Shown: positions 52,328 through 61,558, counted from the stretch's first letter. The stretch is DNA of 64,000 bases from an uncultured Collinsella sp. (GCA_902494565.1 CABUTN010000006.1:11253-75252), one strand, 5' to 3'. Notes: a model not told the origin generated them from the sequence alone. Program-made: numbers and translations.

Positions 52328-53341
52328 CTATCCCCTAAATTCAAAGGTGCTCAGGCCAAACGTCAGCAGATCGCCGTTGCGCAGCGGGCAGCGCGTAATG
52401 CGGCGGTTGTTGACGAGCGTGCCGTTGGTGGAATTGAGGTCCTCGATCGACCAATCCGAGCCCGTAAAGGTGAGCTGGGCGTGGCGGCGCGACACGTTGG
52501 GGTCGCGCAGGGCAATGTCGGAAACCGAGCGCTCGCGACCGATGGTCACCTGTGCGGAGGTGATGCTATGGCTCTCGCCGCTCACGACGTCGACGAGCTG
52601 GGCGAGCGGGCGCTGCGGGGCGCGAGTGCTCGCCATGTTGGAGGCGATGCCGGCTGCGGCGCCTAGGCCCACGGCGGCACCGGTCGCGGCGGCTCCGCCC
52701 ATGCCGGCAAGCGCGTCGCGCGAGACGGTCTGCGGCACCGGGATGGGTGCGGCGGCGGGGTCGGGGACGCTAGGCGCGAAGGGGTCTGCCACGGCAACCG
52801 GGTCGGGAGCAGCGGCGCGAGGCGTCGGCTGCTGCTGGGGCATGGCGGCGGGGCGCTGCTGCTGCGGGGCAGCAAACTGCTGCTGACCGGCGCGCGGGGC
52901 GCTGGCGGCGCGGCTTGCGGCGGAGTTGTTCTGGCCCAGGCCATTCTGGTAGGCACGCTCTTCCTCGTACAGACGGCCGAGCGTGGGGGCATCGACGTTC
53001 TCGGCAAAGACCGAGAACTTGCCGGCGCGCAGCTGCGGGTCGATCATAAAGCGAACGAGGGGCTCACCGACAAAGACGTAGCGGCGCTTTTCGGCCTGTG
53101 CCTTCACGAACTCGCGGACCTCGCGCGAAAGCTCGGGATAGAACGGGGCGAGCATGGGATCGTCATCGGCGGCGATCAGAATGGTATAGAGTGCTGGCGC
53201 GGTGTTGACGCCGTTGATCACTAGAGTCTGATCCTCCATGTCGCGAGCGGCCTGCTTGGCAAGCTTCTTAAAGGAGAACGGGGCACGGGTAGCACCGAAG
53301 ATGCCGGCCACGTGGTCCTCGAAGATGTTCAGGAAGTTCAC
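52328..53341 (-). CDS. FhaA-like protein (DUF3662 plus FHA domain)
   Basis: 337 residues. The N-terminal DUF3662 domain (~1-130, FEDHVAGIFGATRAPFS) is followed by a Gln/Pro/Ala-rich linker and a C-terminal FHA domain (~250-337, TIGRERSVSDIAL, SRRHAQL, LNSTNGTLVNNRRI). In mycobacteria FhaA binds phosphorylated MviN and regulates peptidoglycan synthesis. The start overlaps the upstream kinase stop by 4 nt. Confidence 0.92.
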   Translation of the reverse strand: MNFLNIFEDHVAGIFGATRAPFSFKKLAKQAARDMEDQTLVINGVNTAPALYTILIAADDDPMLAPFYPELSREVREFVKAQAEKRRYVFVGEPLVRFMIDPQLRAGKFSVFAENVDAPTLGRLYEEERAYQNGLGQNNSAASRAASAPRAGQQQFAAPQQQRPAAMPQQQPTPRAAAPDPVAVADPFAPSVPDPAAAPIPVPQTVSRDALAGMGGAAATGAAVGLGAAAGIASNMASTRAPQRPLAQLVDVVSGESHSITSAQVTIGRERSVSDIALRDPNVSRRHAQLTFTGSDWSIEDLNSTNGTLVNNRRITRCPLRNGDLLTFGLSTFEFRG

Positions 53342-55191
53342 GAAAGATCACTCTCCGTATAGGTTCTTTGGTATCCGAGCAAATAAAGGCATATCCCAAC
53401 GATTATAGAGGATAGGATTCCCGCAACCGCCGCCTTGGCGACGACCGTGCCCGCAAGGCTGGCAATTTCCATATGGTGTGCAAGACAGGACGCCGCTGCG
53501 CAGCCGATGCCGGTGACAGCGATGGCGGCGATTGCGGCAAGGTTTGAGCCCTGATCGGCACGCTTGGCATGGGCATTGAGCAGCGCGGATGACGCTGCGG
53601 CAGTTGCCGCGACCAGCACAAAGGCAGCCCAAAGGAGCGGGTCTCCCAGCGCTGCGGCAACGTTACCGAGCCCCAGCACGCCTCCGGCTGAAAGCGCGAC
53701 CGTGGCCAGACGGGCAAAAAGCGCGCCCATGCCCGTTGCCGCGGCGGCGCTTGCCGGGCCGAGCCAAAATGACGCGACGCCGGCGGCGACCCCAGCTGCC
53801 AGGAAGGTATTGCCGGTCAGACAGCCAAGCGCGAGCGCACAGGTGAGCGCGGCGCTCGCGGCAGCCTCGGTACGACCCCAGGCGACCCACCAACCGGACA
53901 TGGCAGCGGCAAAGATCACCGCGACCGGCAACATCGACAGGATGCCCTGCGCCTGCATGGTGGCGTTGGCCATGAGCACCAAAAAGCCCACAGCCGAGAT
54001 GGCCGAGCCGATCTGGGGGGCCAGGCCAGCCGCCGCTCCGATCGCGATAGCCGCAATGACCAGGCCGGGAAGCGCCGCGACTCCGGCCGTTTGCATCAGC
54101 AAAAAGCTAAAGGTGCCACACGTTAGCGCCGAGATAGCGTGCATGGTGTAGTCGCGCGCATGGCTCCAGCGCGTGCCCGCCCAGCCGAGTGCGGGGTCGA
54201 CCTCGATGGCGTCGTCCTCGTAGTGCGACGGCTCGATACCGTCGAGCTCCTGCTCGTCATCCGAAAGCTCGCCAACCATTTGCTCCAGGCTGCGACGGCC
54301 CTCGCGCACGCTGCCCAGACCGGCAAGGAGCTGGTCGCAAAATGCCTCGATGCTGTTGGGGCGGTCCTGCGGCATGGGGGAGAGCGCGCTCATGAGCGCG
54401 GCCTCGGCTCCCGGGGGAAAGTGTGGTATCAGCTCGCTGGGATAGGTGGCGCCGCCGATGATGCGGTCGAGCGAGTCGGCGGGCGTGGCCGCCATAAAGG
54501 GAGCGCTGCCGCACAGGCCCTCGTAGATCACACAGGCGAGGGCAAAGACATCGGCGCGTTCGTCGACCGTGCCGGTCTCGATATCGAGCTGCTCGGGCGG
54601 CATGTAGCCGATGGTGCCGCCTCGCGAGCCGCCAAAGCCACCGGCGGACGACAGTCGCGCCATGCCAAAGTCGGTGAGCTTTACATTGCCCGAGTGGTCG
54701 ATGAGCACGTTGGCGGGCTTAATGTCCAGGTGGAGTACGCCATTACTATGGGCGAAGGTGAGCGCCTGGCCCAGGGCATCGGCAATGGCTGCGGCCTCGT
54801 CAAAGGTAAGTGAGTGGCCGTCCACGCGGTGCAAAAACTCGGCCAGCGACATGCCATCGACATATTCCATAACCAGGTAGGCATAGGCTGTGTCGTGTGT
54901 AAAGTCGATGACCTGCACGATATTGGGATGTTGAAGCATGGCGGCAGTGTGCGCCTCGCGCAGGACATCCATGATGTCGCTGGCGGGCATGCCGGCACCG
55001 TTGATAAGGGGGATGCGCTTAATGGCGACGCGGCGGCGCAGGTGCGTGTCGCGGCAGATCTCGATGGAGCCAAAACCGCCGGTCGCGAGCGTCTCGAGCG
55101 GCTGGTACCGCTTGAGCAGCTCGCGAGAGCTGGTGCCCTCCAAGGGAACGTCCGGCGAGAACCGGGCGGTATGTTGCGAGAAAAGCGGCAT
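53338..55191 (-). CDS. Ser/Thr protein kinase with polytopic membrane C-terminus
   Basis: 617 residues. Kinase domain (~25-285): ATGGFGSIEICRD, VAIKRI, LHLDIKPANVLI and LTDFGMAR. The catalytic loop is HLD instead of HRD, a variant also seen in other bacterial kinases. After an acidic linker the C-terminal ~260 residues hold about ten hydrophobic helices rich in Ala and Gly. This differs from single-helix PknA/PknB kinases. It heads the FHA/phosphatase/RodA-PBP/PknB operon. The ATG at 55191 follows GAGGG; a TTG at 55197 is the alternative. Confidence 0.9.
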   Translation of the reverse strand: MPLFSQHTARFSPDVPLEGTSSRELLKRYQPLETLATGGFGSIEICRDTHLRRRVAIKRIPLINGAGMPASDIMDVLREAHTAAMLQHPNIVQVIDFTHDTAYAYLVMEYVDGMSLAEFLHRVDGHSLTFDEAAAIADALGQALTFAHSNGVLHLDIKPANVLIDHSGNVKLTDFGMARLSSAGGFGGSRGGTIGYMPPEQLDIETGTVDERADVFALACVIYEGLCGSAPFMAATPADSLDRIIGGATYPSELIPHFPPGAEAALMSALSPMPQDRPNSIEAFCDQLLAGLGSVREGRRSLEQMVGELSDDEQELDGIEPSHYEDDAIEVDPALGWAGTRWSHARDYTMHAISALTCGTFSFLLMQTAGVAALPGLVIAAIAIGAAAGLAPQIGSAISAVGFLVLMANATMQAQGILSMLPVAVIFAAAMSGWWVAWGRTEAAASAALTCALALGCLTGNTFLAAGVAAGVASFWLGPASAAAATGMGALFARLATVALSAGGVLGLGNVAAALGDPLLWAAFVLVAATAAASSALLNAHAKRADQGSNLAAIAAIAVTGIGCAAASCLAHHMEIASLAGTVVAKAAVAGILSSIIVGICLYLLGYQRTYTESDLS

Positions 55192-55271
55192 GGCCAACCC
55201 TCGTGCGTTTAAAGTTCGTTTGCGAGCGGCGGGCGCGGAGCCGAGCCGTTCGCGGTGGCATAGATGCTGCT

Positions 55272-55298
55272 AGTGTAGCACGCTCGGGCAGATGGCAA
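55272..55298 (-). promoter_or_regulatory. possible promoter of the kinase operon
   Basis: On the minus strand TTGCCA (55298-55293) and an extended -10 TGCTACACT (box 55277-55272) are 15 bp apart, about 80 bp before the kinase start. The TGCTACACT box is the same as that before tRNA-Arg. The spacing is shorter than ideal. Confidence 0.35.
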
Positions 55299-55335
55299 GG
55301 ATAACGGGATGCGAGGCTGCCTGTCTGGCTTGGCC

Positions 55336-56052
55336 TTAGCGCTTCTTCTTGTTCTTCTTCTGCTTGCGCTGCTTGCGCTTGGTCTCCTGGGGCTTGTCGC
55401 CCTGTTTGGCTTCGGCAGCGGCCTTTTCTGCCTTCATCTTCTTGCGCTTGGTCTCGATGCGGAATTTTTTGTTGATGCGCGCCTTAAGGAAGGTGCCAAA
55501 CTGCTCGGCATCGCCGCGAATAAAGGTTTCCTTGGGGATCGTCACGCCCTGGTCGGCGAACATGGCCACAAAGATGCGCTCGCCGTCGAGTACGTGGTCG
55601 AGCTTGTCAAACGGGAAGAACTGCGACTTGCCGCTCTTGCCCCAAACCATCAGGCCGTCCTCGTTGGCGGCGACGCGGCGATAGCGGCCACCCATGGACT
55701 CGTCGGCCTCGACGGCGTCGATAAAGTCGCGGGCGAGCGTGTGGTGCAGGTTCTTGCTCCACCAGGCCAAAAAGGCGCCGAACACGATCAGCACGACGCC
55801 AAACTTGATCCAGTTGCCGCCGGCCAGCAGCATGCCGATGCCGATGAGCGCGGCAATTGCCGCGGCGACATACAGCGAGCCGCGACGCCTGGGCGAGGCG
55901 ACCAGACGGGCGAAGTCGGTGACCAGGTCGTTTTCGTACTGGTACTCGTTGAGGTACAGGATGCCGTCGTCGGCTGCGGCCTGCTCCTCGAGCGCGACCT
56001 CGACCTGGTCGGCTGCTTCGGAGGGAACGAGGTTGCTCTCTGCGTCTGCCAT
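55336..56052 (-). CDS. YcxB-like membrane protein with lysine-rich tail
   Basis: 238 residues. An acidic N-terminus is followed by two closely spaced helices (~60-100, LYVAAAIAALIGIGMLLAGG and FGVVLIVFGAFLAWW). A soluble domain then has MVWGKSGKSQFFPFDKLDHV, like the C-terminal domain of YcxB proteins. The last ~40 residues are almost entirely Lys/Arg/Glu/Gln, a strongly basic tail. Function unknown. It lies upstream of the kinase operon in the same direction, about 145 nt away. Confidence 0.75.
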   Translation of the reverse strand: MADAESNLVPSEAADQVEVALEEQAAADDGILYLNEYQYENDLVTDFARLVASPRRRGSLYVAAAIAALIGIGMLLAGGNWIKFGVVLIVFGAFLAWWSKNLHHTLARDFIDAVEADESMGGRYRRVAANEDGLMVWGKSGKSQFFPFDKLDHVLDGERIFVAMFADQGVTIPKETFIRGDAEQFGTFLKARINKKFRIETKRKKMKAEKAAAEAKQGDKPQETKRKQRKQKKNKKKR

Positions 56053-56167
56053 GCTCTTTGGACTCCTATCGCGGCGGGCTCGCCGTACGGGTTATTATGA
56101 ATACAGTATGCCGTGCGACCGCATGGCCGCCGCGGCAACAAGACTCAGTATACCCGGGGGAGCACCC

Positions 56168-58642
56168 ATGGAATCGTTGTACCGAAAGTATCGCCCGCTC
56201 ACCTTCGCCTCCGTGGTGGGCCAGCAGCATATCGTCTCGACGCTCGAGCACGCCATCACCGAGGGGCGCCTGTCCCACGCCTACCTGTTCTGCGGACCGC
56301 GCGGCACGGGCAAGACCACCATGGCGCGCATCCTTGCCAAGGCGCTGCTGTGCCGCAATGCCGAGGCGGCACGCGCCGAGGGCGCAAGCGGCTGCATGCC
56401 CGACGGCACCTGCGAGGAGTGCGAGCTCATCGCCGAGGGCAACCATCCCGATGTCTACGAGCTCGATGCCGCCTCCCGCACGGGCGTGGACAATGTGCGC
56501 GAGGAGATCATCAACTCCGTCAACTTTGCCCCGGTGCGCGGCAAGTACAAGATCTATATCATCGACGAGGTCCACATGCTCACGACGGCGGCGTTCAACG
56601 CGCTGCTCAAGACGCTCGAGGAGCCGCCGGCACACGTGATCTTTGTGCTGTGCACCACCGACCCGCAAAAGATTCTGGAGACCATCCTCTCGCGCTGCCA
56701 GCGTTTCGATTTCCATCGCATCGGCAATGAGGATATTGAGCATCGCCTGGCATACGTGTGCGAGCAGGAGGGCTTCGATTACGACGACGAGGCGCTGGCC
56801 ATCGTGGCGCGCCATGCCAAGGGCGGCATGCGCGACGCGTTGTCCACGCTGGAGCAGCTGAGCGTCTTTGGCAACGGTTCTGTGCATGCGGACGACGCCC
56901 GCTCGCTTTTAGGCGAGGTTTCGGACCAGATTCTGGGCGAGTTTTCCCGCGCCATTGCCGATCGCGATGTTGCCGAGCTCTATGGACTGATCCGTGCGCA
57001 GGTCGAGGAAGGAAACGACCTGCTGGAGCTGACGCGCGACCTGGTGGCGCATGTGCGTGACGTGTACGTTGCCTGCGTTGCCGGTGCCCGTGCCGAGCTG
57101 TTTGAGGGCGGCTCCGAGCAGGCCGAGGCGCTTGCTGCCGAGGCCGCTGCCTTTGGCGAGCATCCTGCCGACCGCCTGGCTCGTGTGCTGACAGTGCTCG
57201 ACGATGCCGCACTGGAGATGAGGGGCGCGAGCGACGTGCGCCTGGTGCTCGAGATTGCCTGCACGCGTCTGGCACGTCCCGAGGCCGATTTGACGATTGA
57301 AGCTTTGGCTGAGCGCGTAGCTCGCTTGGAGGCCATGGTTGCCAACGCCGCCGTTCCGGCGAGCGTGGCTGCTGCTCAGGCCGCCGCGCCTGCAGCATCC
57401 GTACCCGCTGCTGCCCAGCAGCCGACGCTTATCTCGGGTGCCCGAGCTGCCGCTCCGGCGGCATCTGCTACCCCCGCTGATACGTCCGCGCGCCAGGGTG
57501 GTATGCCTTGGGACCGTGGTGCTGCCGCTCCGTCGGCTCAGCCGGCGGCTCAGCCGGCGTCTCGTGCTGCGTCCGCACCGGCGTCCAAGCCTGCGGCGTC
57601 CGCGCCCCAGCCCGCCGCTGCCCCGGCTCCCGCACCTGCCACCGCTCCGGCACCTAAGCCCCAGCCCAACACCGCCGCCCAGGTTGCTGCCGCCGGTGCC
57701 GCCGAGACCCCCGCGGTCGAGGATGCCGGAGAGCTGCAGCGCAAATGGGCCGAGGTTGTCGAGCGCGTCAAGGCTCGTCAGGCCTCCTACGCAGGGCTTT
57801 TGCTCAACGCTCGCGCCACGGCCGACGACGGCTCCAAGCTCACGGTCTCGTTCCCCGCGGGCTCGACCTTTGCCATCAAGATGCTCGGCCGCGCTGACAC
57901 GCAATCGGTGGTCCTGCCGACGGTCTGCGCGGTCTTCGGTCGTCGCACCGTCGACTACGTCCTGGATGGAGGTGGCACGCCGGCTCCTCAACATGAGGAG
58001 CATTCTCCATCTGCACGGGCTGCGGCATCTGCGGACCCGCAGCCCGTGTCCTCGGCGGCCCCTGTATCCTCGAGCGCCAGCGCGCCGCAGCAGCAAGCAG
58101 CACCGGTAGCGGCATCGACCCTGTCGGCGCCTAAGCCAGCCGCGGCCAAATCGGCTGCTTCGACACCCGCGCCCAAGCCCGTCTCGCCCGCGCCCAAGTC
58201 GTCTGACCTGGGCAAAGCCCCCTGGCTACGCTCCGACAACCCCGCCGGTGCTCCTGCCACGGGTAAGCTCCCGACCGAGCCCGCACCCCGTGCGCCCGAG
58301 CGCTCGGCTGCCCCCAAAGCTCAGCCTGTCGCGCAGTCCGCGCCGTGGGAATCCGAGCAGGTGCCCTACGACGACGCTATGGTCGGCGGCTTCGCTGGCG
58401 ATGCGAGCGGGGACGATCTGCCTCCGTTCGACGTGCCGGGTGCGACGCCCGCGCCCAAGTCCGCTGTAGCTGCCCCCAAAGAGGAGGACGCTCCTGCAGC
58501 TCCCTGGGAGTCCAACCCCGGCGCCGGCAGCCCCTTCGGCCACCAGGGCGCAGCCCCGAGCATCCCGCAGACCGAGGACGAGGCCAAAGACCTCATCCGC
58601 AGCGTCTTCGGTCAGGCCACCATCTTCAAACCGGTGGAGTAA
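56168..58642 (+). CDS. dnaX: DNA polymerase III subunit gamma/tau
   Basis: 824 residues. The clamp-loader ATPase (1-~360) starts SLYRKYRPLTFASVVGQ. It has Walker A GPRGTGKTT, a four-Cys zinc module (Cys in LLCRN, GCMPDGTCEEC), Walker B IIDEVH, the SRC finger in ILSRCQRF and sensor 2 GGMRDAL. A very long Ala/Pro/Ser-rich region (~395-560 and again ~610-800) surrounds a small conserved patch (AGELQRKWAEVVERVKARQ). The start at 56168 follows GGGGGAG. It is first in a typical dnaX-ybaB-recR order, interrupted here by one inverted gene. Confidence 0.95.
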   Translation: MESLYRKYRPLTFASVVGQQHIVSTLEHAITEGRLSHAYLFCGPRGTGKTTMARILAKALLCRNAEAARAEGASGCMPDGTCEECELIAEGNHPDVYELDAASRTGVDNVREEIINSVNFAPVRGKYKIYIIDEVHMLTTAAFNALLKTLEEPPAHVIFVLCTTDPQKILETILSRCQRFDFHRIGNEDIEHRLAYVCEQEGFDYDDEALAIVARHAKGGMRDALSTLEQLSVFGNGSVHADDARSLLGEVSDQILGEFSRAIADRDVAELYGLIRAQVEEGNDLLELTRDLVAHVRDVYVACVAGARAELFEGGSEQAEALAAEAAAFGEHPADRLARVLTVLDDAALEMRGASDVRLVLEIACTRLARPEADLTIEALAERVARLEAMVANAAVPASVAAAQAAAPAASVPAAAQQPTLISGARAAAPAASATPADTSARQGGMPWDRGAAAPSAQPAAQPASRAASAPASKPAASAPQPAAAPAPAPATAPAPKPQPNTAAQVAAAGAAETPAVEDAGELQRKWAEVVERVKARQASYAGLLLNARATADDGSKLTVSFPAGSTFAIKMLGRADTQSVVLPTVCAVFGRRTVDYVLDGGGTPAPQHEEHSPSARAAASADPQPVSSAAPVSSSASAPQQQAAPVAASTLSAPKPAAAKSAASTPAPKPVSPAPKSSDLGKAPWLRSDNPAGAPATGKLPTEPAPRAPERSAAPKAQPVAQSAPWESEQVPYDDAMVGGFAGDASGDDLPPFDVPGATPAPKSAVAAPKEEDAPAAPWESNPGAGSPFGHQGAAPSIPQTEDEAKDLIRSVFGQATIFKPVE

Positions 58643-58663
58643 CCGTGCGGGCGGGTATGCTGC

Positions 58664-59137
58664 TCAAGAAGAGATCTCTTTGCCCGGGCGCATTTGTATT
58701 TCGGACATGTGTAGTGTGGTGCCGCGTATGTCGCATTTGAGCAGACAGGTGCGTGACGGTCGGCCTAGGATGCTGAGGTCGATACGATACGTCGCATGGC
58801 TGTCCGTGTACTCGACTTGCTCGGCGTTAATGGTTGCTCCGATTGCCAAATAAACGCCTAGCTCGGCATCGACAATCTTGAAGTCCTTTATCTTGACCTT
58901 GAACTCTTGATAGAGGGACGGGCTGTTGTAGTAGACGGTTCGGGTTCCGTCGGTGCACTTATCGGTCGTCTCCCATTTGACGATGGGCTGGTCCGAGCTG
59001 GCTATCAGCAGTTCTGCTCCAAAGGCTATAGCATGGGTGATGACAACCAGCAATGCCCAGCCGACAAAGAGATAGAGAACCAAATATGCAACGGGGTGTT
59101 TTGAGCGGATGTTTTGGAGCGCGTCGGGGGCGTTCAT
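58664..59137 (-). CDS. small membrane-anchored protein of unknown function
   Basis: 157 residues with one N-terminal helix (PVAYLVLYLFVGWALLVVIT) and a presumed extracytoplasmic beta-rich domain (FKVKIKDFKIVDAELGVYLA). It is not recognised. The ATG at 59137 has a GGAGGTG site. It is inserted, on the opposite strand, between dnaX and ybaB, whose usual adjacency suggests it arrived later. It is AT-richer than its neighbours. Confidence 0.7.
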   Translation of the reverse strand: MNAPDALQNIRSKHPVAYLVLYLFVGWALLVVITHAIAFGAELLIASSDQPIVKWETTDKCTDGTRTVYYNSPSLYQEFKVKIKDFKIVDAELGVYLAIGATINAEQVEYTDSHATYRIDLSILGRPSRTCLLKCDIRGTTLHMSEIQMRPGKEISS

Positions 59138-59280
59138 GGGGCACCTCCAAATTGCTATCTATGGCAATCAAATTATACCCCGCCGTCATGCGTGCCGCCT
59201 CGAGTAGTGGCTCGGCATTTAGCCATTTAGTGGTACGCATTAAATGTCGGATTCCGGCTCTACAAGATTTAGCTTTCAAT

Positions 59281-59315
59281 ATTATGCAGATGCGAATTAT
59301 TTAACTTTGCATAAT
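59281..59315. promoter_or_regulatory. ATTATGCA inverted repeat in the 339-nt gap before ybaB
   Basis: ATTATGCA (59281-59288) and TGCATAAT (59308-59315) are perfect 8-bp arms with a 19-nt spacer, in an AT-rich patch between divergent genes. The rest of the gap (59316-59476) is GC-rich with small stems and no gene. It could be a dimer-binding site or promoter element. Confidence 0.4.
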
Positions 59316-59476
59316 CTTGGGGGCGCATCACGCTCCAGGACATGTATATCGACTGAGGTAGCGCGACCGCCCCGCTCGCTGGCCGCGCGCCGTGGTACGA
59401 TTTTTGAGTTTGAAAGTTCCGCCGTGCTCCGGCTGCCCTTGCAGCTCGGCGTGCGGCCGCACGTAAAGGAGCCATC

Positions 59477-59797
59477 ATGGCCGGTATGAACATGCAGCAG
59501 ATGATGAAGCAGGCTCGCAAGATGCAGGAGCAGCTTGCCGCCGCGCAGGAGAACCTCAAGTCCCAGACCGTCGACGCCTCTGCCGGCGGCGGCATGGTCA
59601 AGGTGACCGTTAACGGCGAGATGGAGCTCGTCAACCTCACCATCGATCCCGATGCCCTCGATCCCGAGGACGTCGATATGCTGCAGGATATGATCATGGC
59701 TGCCGTCAACGAGGCCGTCCGCGGCGTCAACGAGCTCGCCAACAAGCAGATGGGCGCCATCACCGGCGGCCTCAACATCCCGGGTATGCCGTTCTAA
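59477..59797 (+). CDS. ybaB: YbaB/EbfC-family nucleoid-associated protein
   Basis: 106 residues. MQQMMKQARKMQEQLAAAQE, then VDASAGGGMVKVTVNGEMEL and DPEDVDMLQDMIMAAVNEA are the family hallmarks. It binds DNA as a dimer and is nearly always next to recR, as here (13-nt gap). An AAAGGAG site precedes the ATG. Confidence 0.95.
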   Translation: MAGMNMQQMMKQARKMQEQLAAAQENLKSQTVDASAGGGMVKVTVNGEMELVNLTIDPDALDPEDVDMLQDMIMAAVNEAVRGVNELANKQMGAITGGLNIPGMPF

Positions 59798-59810
59798 GAC
59801 ACGCATATAT

Positions 59811-60407
59811 ATGAGTGCGAATCACAGTCTGCAAAAACTGCTCGATGAGCTGGGCCGTCTGCCGGGCATTGGTCCCAAGTCGGCCCAGCGCATCGCCTAT
59901 TACCTGCTCGAGGCCGATGCTGAGGAGGCCCGCCGCCTGGCCGAGGCCATCCTGGAGGTCAAGCAGGAGGTCCACTTTTGCAGCCGTTGCTTTAACTACG
60001 CCACGGCCGATGAGTGCTCCATCTGCCAGGACCCGATGCGCGATACCACTCGCATTTGCGTGGTGGGCGAGCCGCGCGACGTCCAGGCGATCGAGCGTAC
60101 GGGCAGCTACCACGGCCTCTACCACGTATTGGGCGGCGTGATCAGCCCCATGGACAAGATTGGTCCCGAGCAGTTGCACATCCGCGAGCTGCTGGTGCGT
60201 CTGGGCCGCGAGGATATCCATGAGGTCATCATCGCCACCAACCCCAACATCGAGGGCGAGACCACGGCGAGCTATCTTGCTCGCACCATCAAGCCGCTGG
60301 GCGTCGAGGTGTCGCGCCTGGCGAGCGGCCTGCCCGTGGGCGGCGACCTGGAGTATGCCGACGAGCTTACGCTTGGCCGCGCCATCGAGGCCCGCCGCGC
60401 GATTTAG
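59811..60407 (+). CDS. recR: recombination mediator RecR
   Basis: 198 residues. A helix-hairpin-helix (LGRLPGIGPKSAQRIAYYLL) is followed by a four-Cys zinc finger (CSRCFNYATADECSICQD) and a Toprim domain (ICVVGEPRDVQAIERTGSY, then ATNPNIEGETTASYL). It closes with the Walker-B-like C-terminus (ASGLPVGGDLEYAD). RecR with RecO/RecF loads RecA at gaps. It has no clear ribosome-binding site and is probably coupled to ybaB. Confidence 0.97.
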   Translation: MSANHSLQKLLDELGRLPGIGPKSAQRIAYYLLEADAEEARRLAEAILEVKQEVHFCSRCFNYATADECSICQDPMRDTTRICVVGEPRDVQAIERTGSYHGLYHVLGGVISPMDKIGPEQLHIRELLVRLGREDIHEVIIATNPNIEGETTASYLARTIKPLGVEVSRLASGLPVGGDLEYADELTLGRAIEARRAI

Positions 60408-60444
60408 GTGGCGAGCCTGCCCCTGCCGTATGTTTTCCTCGCGA

Positions 60445-60474
60445 CGCACGGGGTAGTCATAATTTCCCCGTGCG
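60445..60474 (+). other. hairpin after recR
   Basis: CGCACGGGG (60445-60453) and CCCCGTGCG (60466-60474) form a perfect 9-bp stem with a 12-nt loop and no T-tract. It may stop or process the recR transcript. The remaining gap to 60612 has a possible -35 TTGCGC (60560) and -10 GATACA (60583). Confidence 0.5.
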
Positions 60475-60612
60475 ACTGTGAGTTTGTTGTGCAACAAAGA
60501 TGCTTCGTATCCGCTTATCGCATGGATGCTTTCGCTCGCATCCTTAATTTGCCCATTCGTTGCGCAACCTTTTGGGTTCGCTGATACACTCAAATATGGA
60601 TTTGAATGAATG

Positions 60613-60640
60613 CGCCGCTTCTGAGCGGCGTGTTTTTCTT
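60613..60640 (+). terminator. terminator-like hairpin 13 nt before a start codon
   Basis: CGCCGCT (60613-60619) and AGCGGCG (60624-60630) with a TCTG loop are followed by TGTTTTTCTT, a textbook terminator. The ribosome-binding site GGAGGAG and the ATG at 60653 follow at once. Transcripts starting upstream must pass it, so it may attenuate the downstream operon. Confidence 0.75.
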
Positions 60641-60652
60641 GGAGGAGAACGC

Positions 60653-61558
60653 ATGCGGCCCGGTGGCACTCAGACAAAGCGCGGCGCCGCGGTGCGCATG
60701 CGACGCCGACTGGGCTTGGCGCCGCGGGCGTACGCACTGCTATCGTGCTCGCTGGTGCTGGTCATGGCTGGCGTTTCTGCCTATGGCATGACCGTGCCGT
60801 CCATGATGCAGGCGCATGCCGCACGCGAACCGCGCGTGGGGCATGAGGTCAAAAGTGATCTGGGTACCACAACTGGATATGCTTGGGCAAGTGTGGTCGC
60901 GCATATTGTGTTTGGCACCGACGATGCGGACGGCGCCGAGGCCCCGGACAACGAAGTCACGCTTGCCAATGGCAAAACCATCGTGCTCACCAACACCAAG
61001 ATCATCGATCGGTTGTCCAACAATAGCGTGGCGGCAACGGTGAATAAGGTCGAGCAGCAGAAGGAGCAGGACGCCCAGCAGTCCGGAAAGCCCGGTAGCT
61101 CGGATAATTCTGGCTCCGGCTCGGATTCATCGAGTTCGGGCGGCGGCTCTGGGTCGGGTTCCTCTACCGGAGGGTCTGGAAACGGCGGCTCGACGGGCGG
61201 CAACGCTGACAACGATGCAAACTCCGGTGGCCTTTCCGCTGCTGAGGAAGAGAGCATTCACAGTTGGCTTGTGACCAAGTACAACATGCTCGACGGCTAT
61301 GTTTCTCGTGCCAATGACGTGGTCTCGACCTATAACTCTACGGGAGATCCCAGGCCGTGCGACAGCCTGGTCGGGGAGATGTTTGTCATTCGAGCCGAGT
61401 TCGGTCGTCAGACATTCTCACCCCGGTCAAAGTGGTATCAGCAGTATGCCAATCTGTGGGGCTGTTACACCAACCTATGTCAATGGGTCGGCCATTACGG
61501 CGATGATGACGTCGCGCTCGGTAACTTCAACAATAACGTGGCGGCGCTTGCCCTATGA
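60653..61558 (+). CDS. secreted or membrane-anchored protein with Ser/Gly-rich linker, unknown function
   Basis: 301 residues. A twin-Arg-like basic start and hydrophobic segment (AYALLSCSLVLVMAGVSAYG, ~25-45) direct export. Next come a domain with ANGKTIVLTNTKIIDRLSNN, a long Ser/Gly-rich linker (~140-195), and a C-terminal helical domain with Trp/Tyr and three Cys (WGCYTNLCQWVGHYGDDD). The start follows GGAGGAG. Its stop overlaps the next kinase gene (ATGATG), so the two are coupled. Confidence 0.75.
   Translation: MRPGGTQTKRGAAVRMRRRLGLAPRAYALLSCSLVLVMAGVSAYGMTVPSMMQAHAAREPRVGHEVKSDLGTTTGYAWASVVAHIVFGTDDADGAEAPDNEVTLANGKTIVLTNTKIIDRLSNNSVAATVNKVEQQKEQDAQQSGKPGSSDNSGSGSDSSSSGGGSGSGSSTGGSGNGGSTGGNADNDANSGGLSAAEEESIHSWLVTKYNMLDGYVSRANDVVSTYNSTGDPRPCDSLVGEMFVIRAEFGRQTFSPRSKWYQQYANLWGCYTNLCQWVGHYGDDDVALGNFNNNVAALAL

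Noticed and set aside
55694..56167. Extended N-terminus for DnaX
   Set aside because: The frame is open, but the added 158 residues are antisense to the YcxB-like gene, and the family start with a good ribosome-binding site is at 56168.
59316..59476. 4.5S (SRP) RNA near dnaX
   Set aside because: Stems are present but the conserved GGTCAGG...GGAAGG...AGCAGCC core is not.
60408..60612. Riboswitch before the secreted-protein gene
   Set aside because: A terminator hairpin exists, but no conserved aptamer signature or alternative antiterminator pairing could be recognised.
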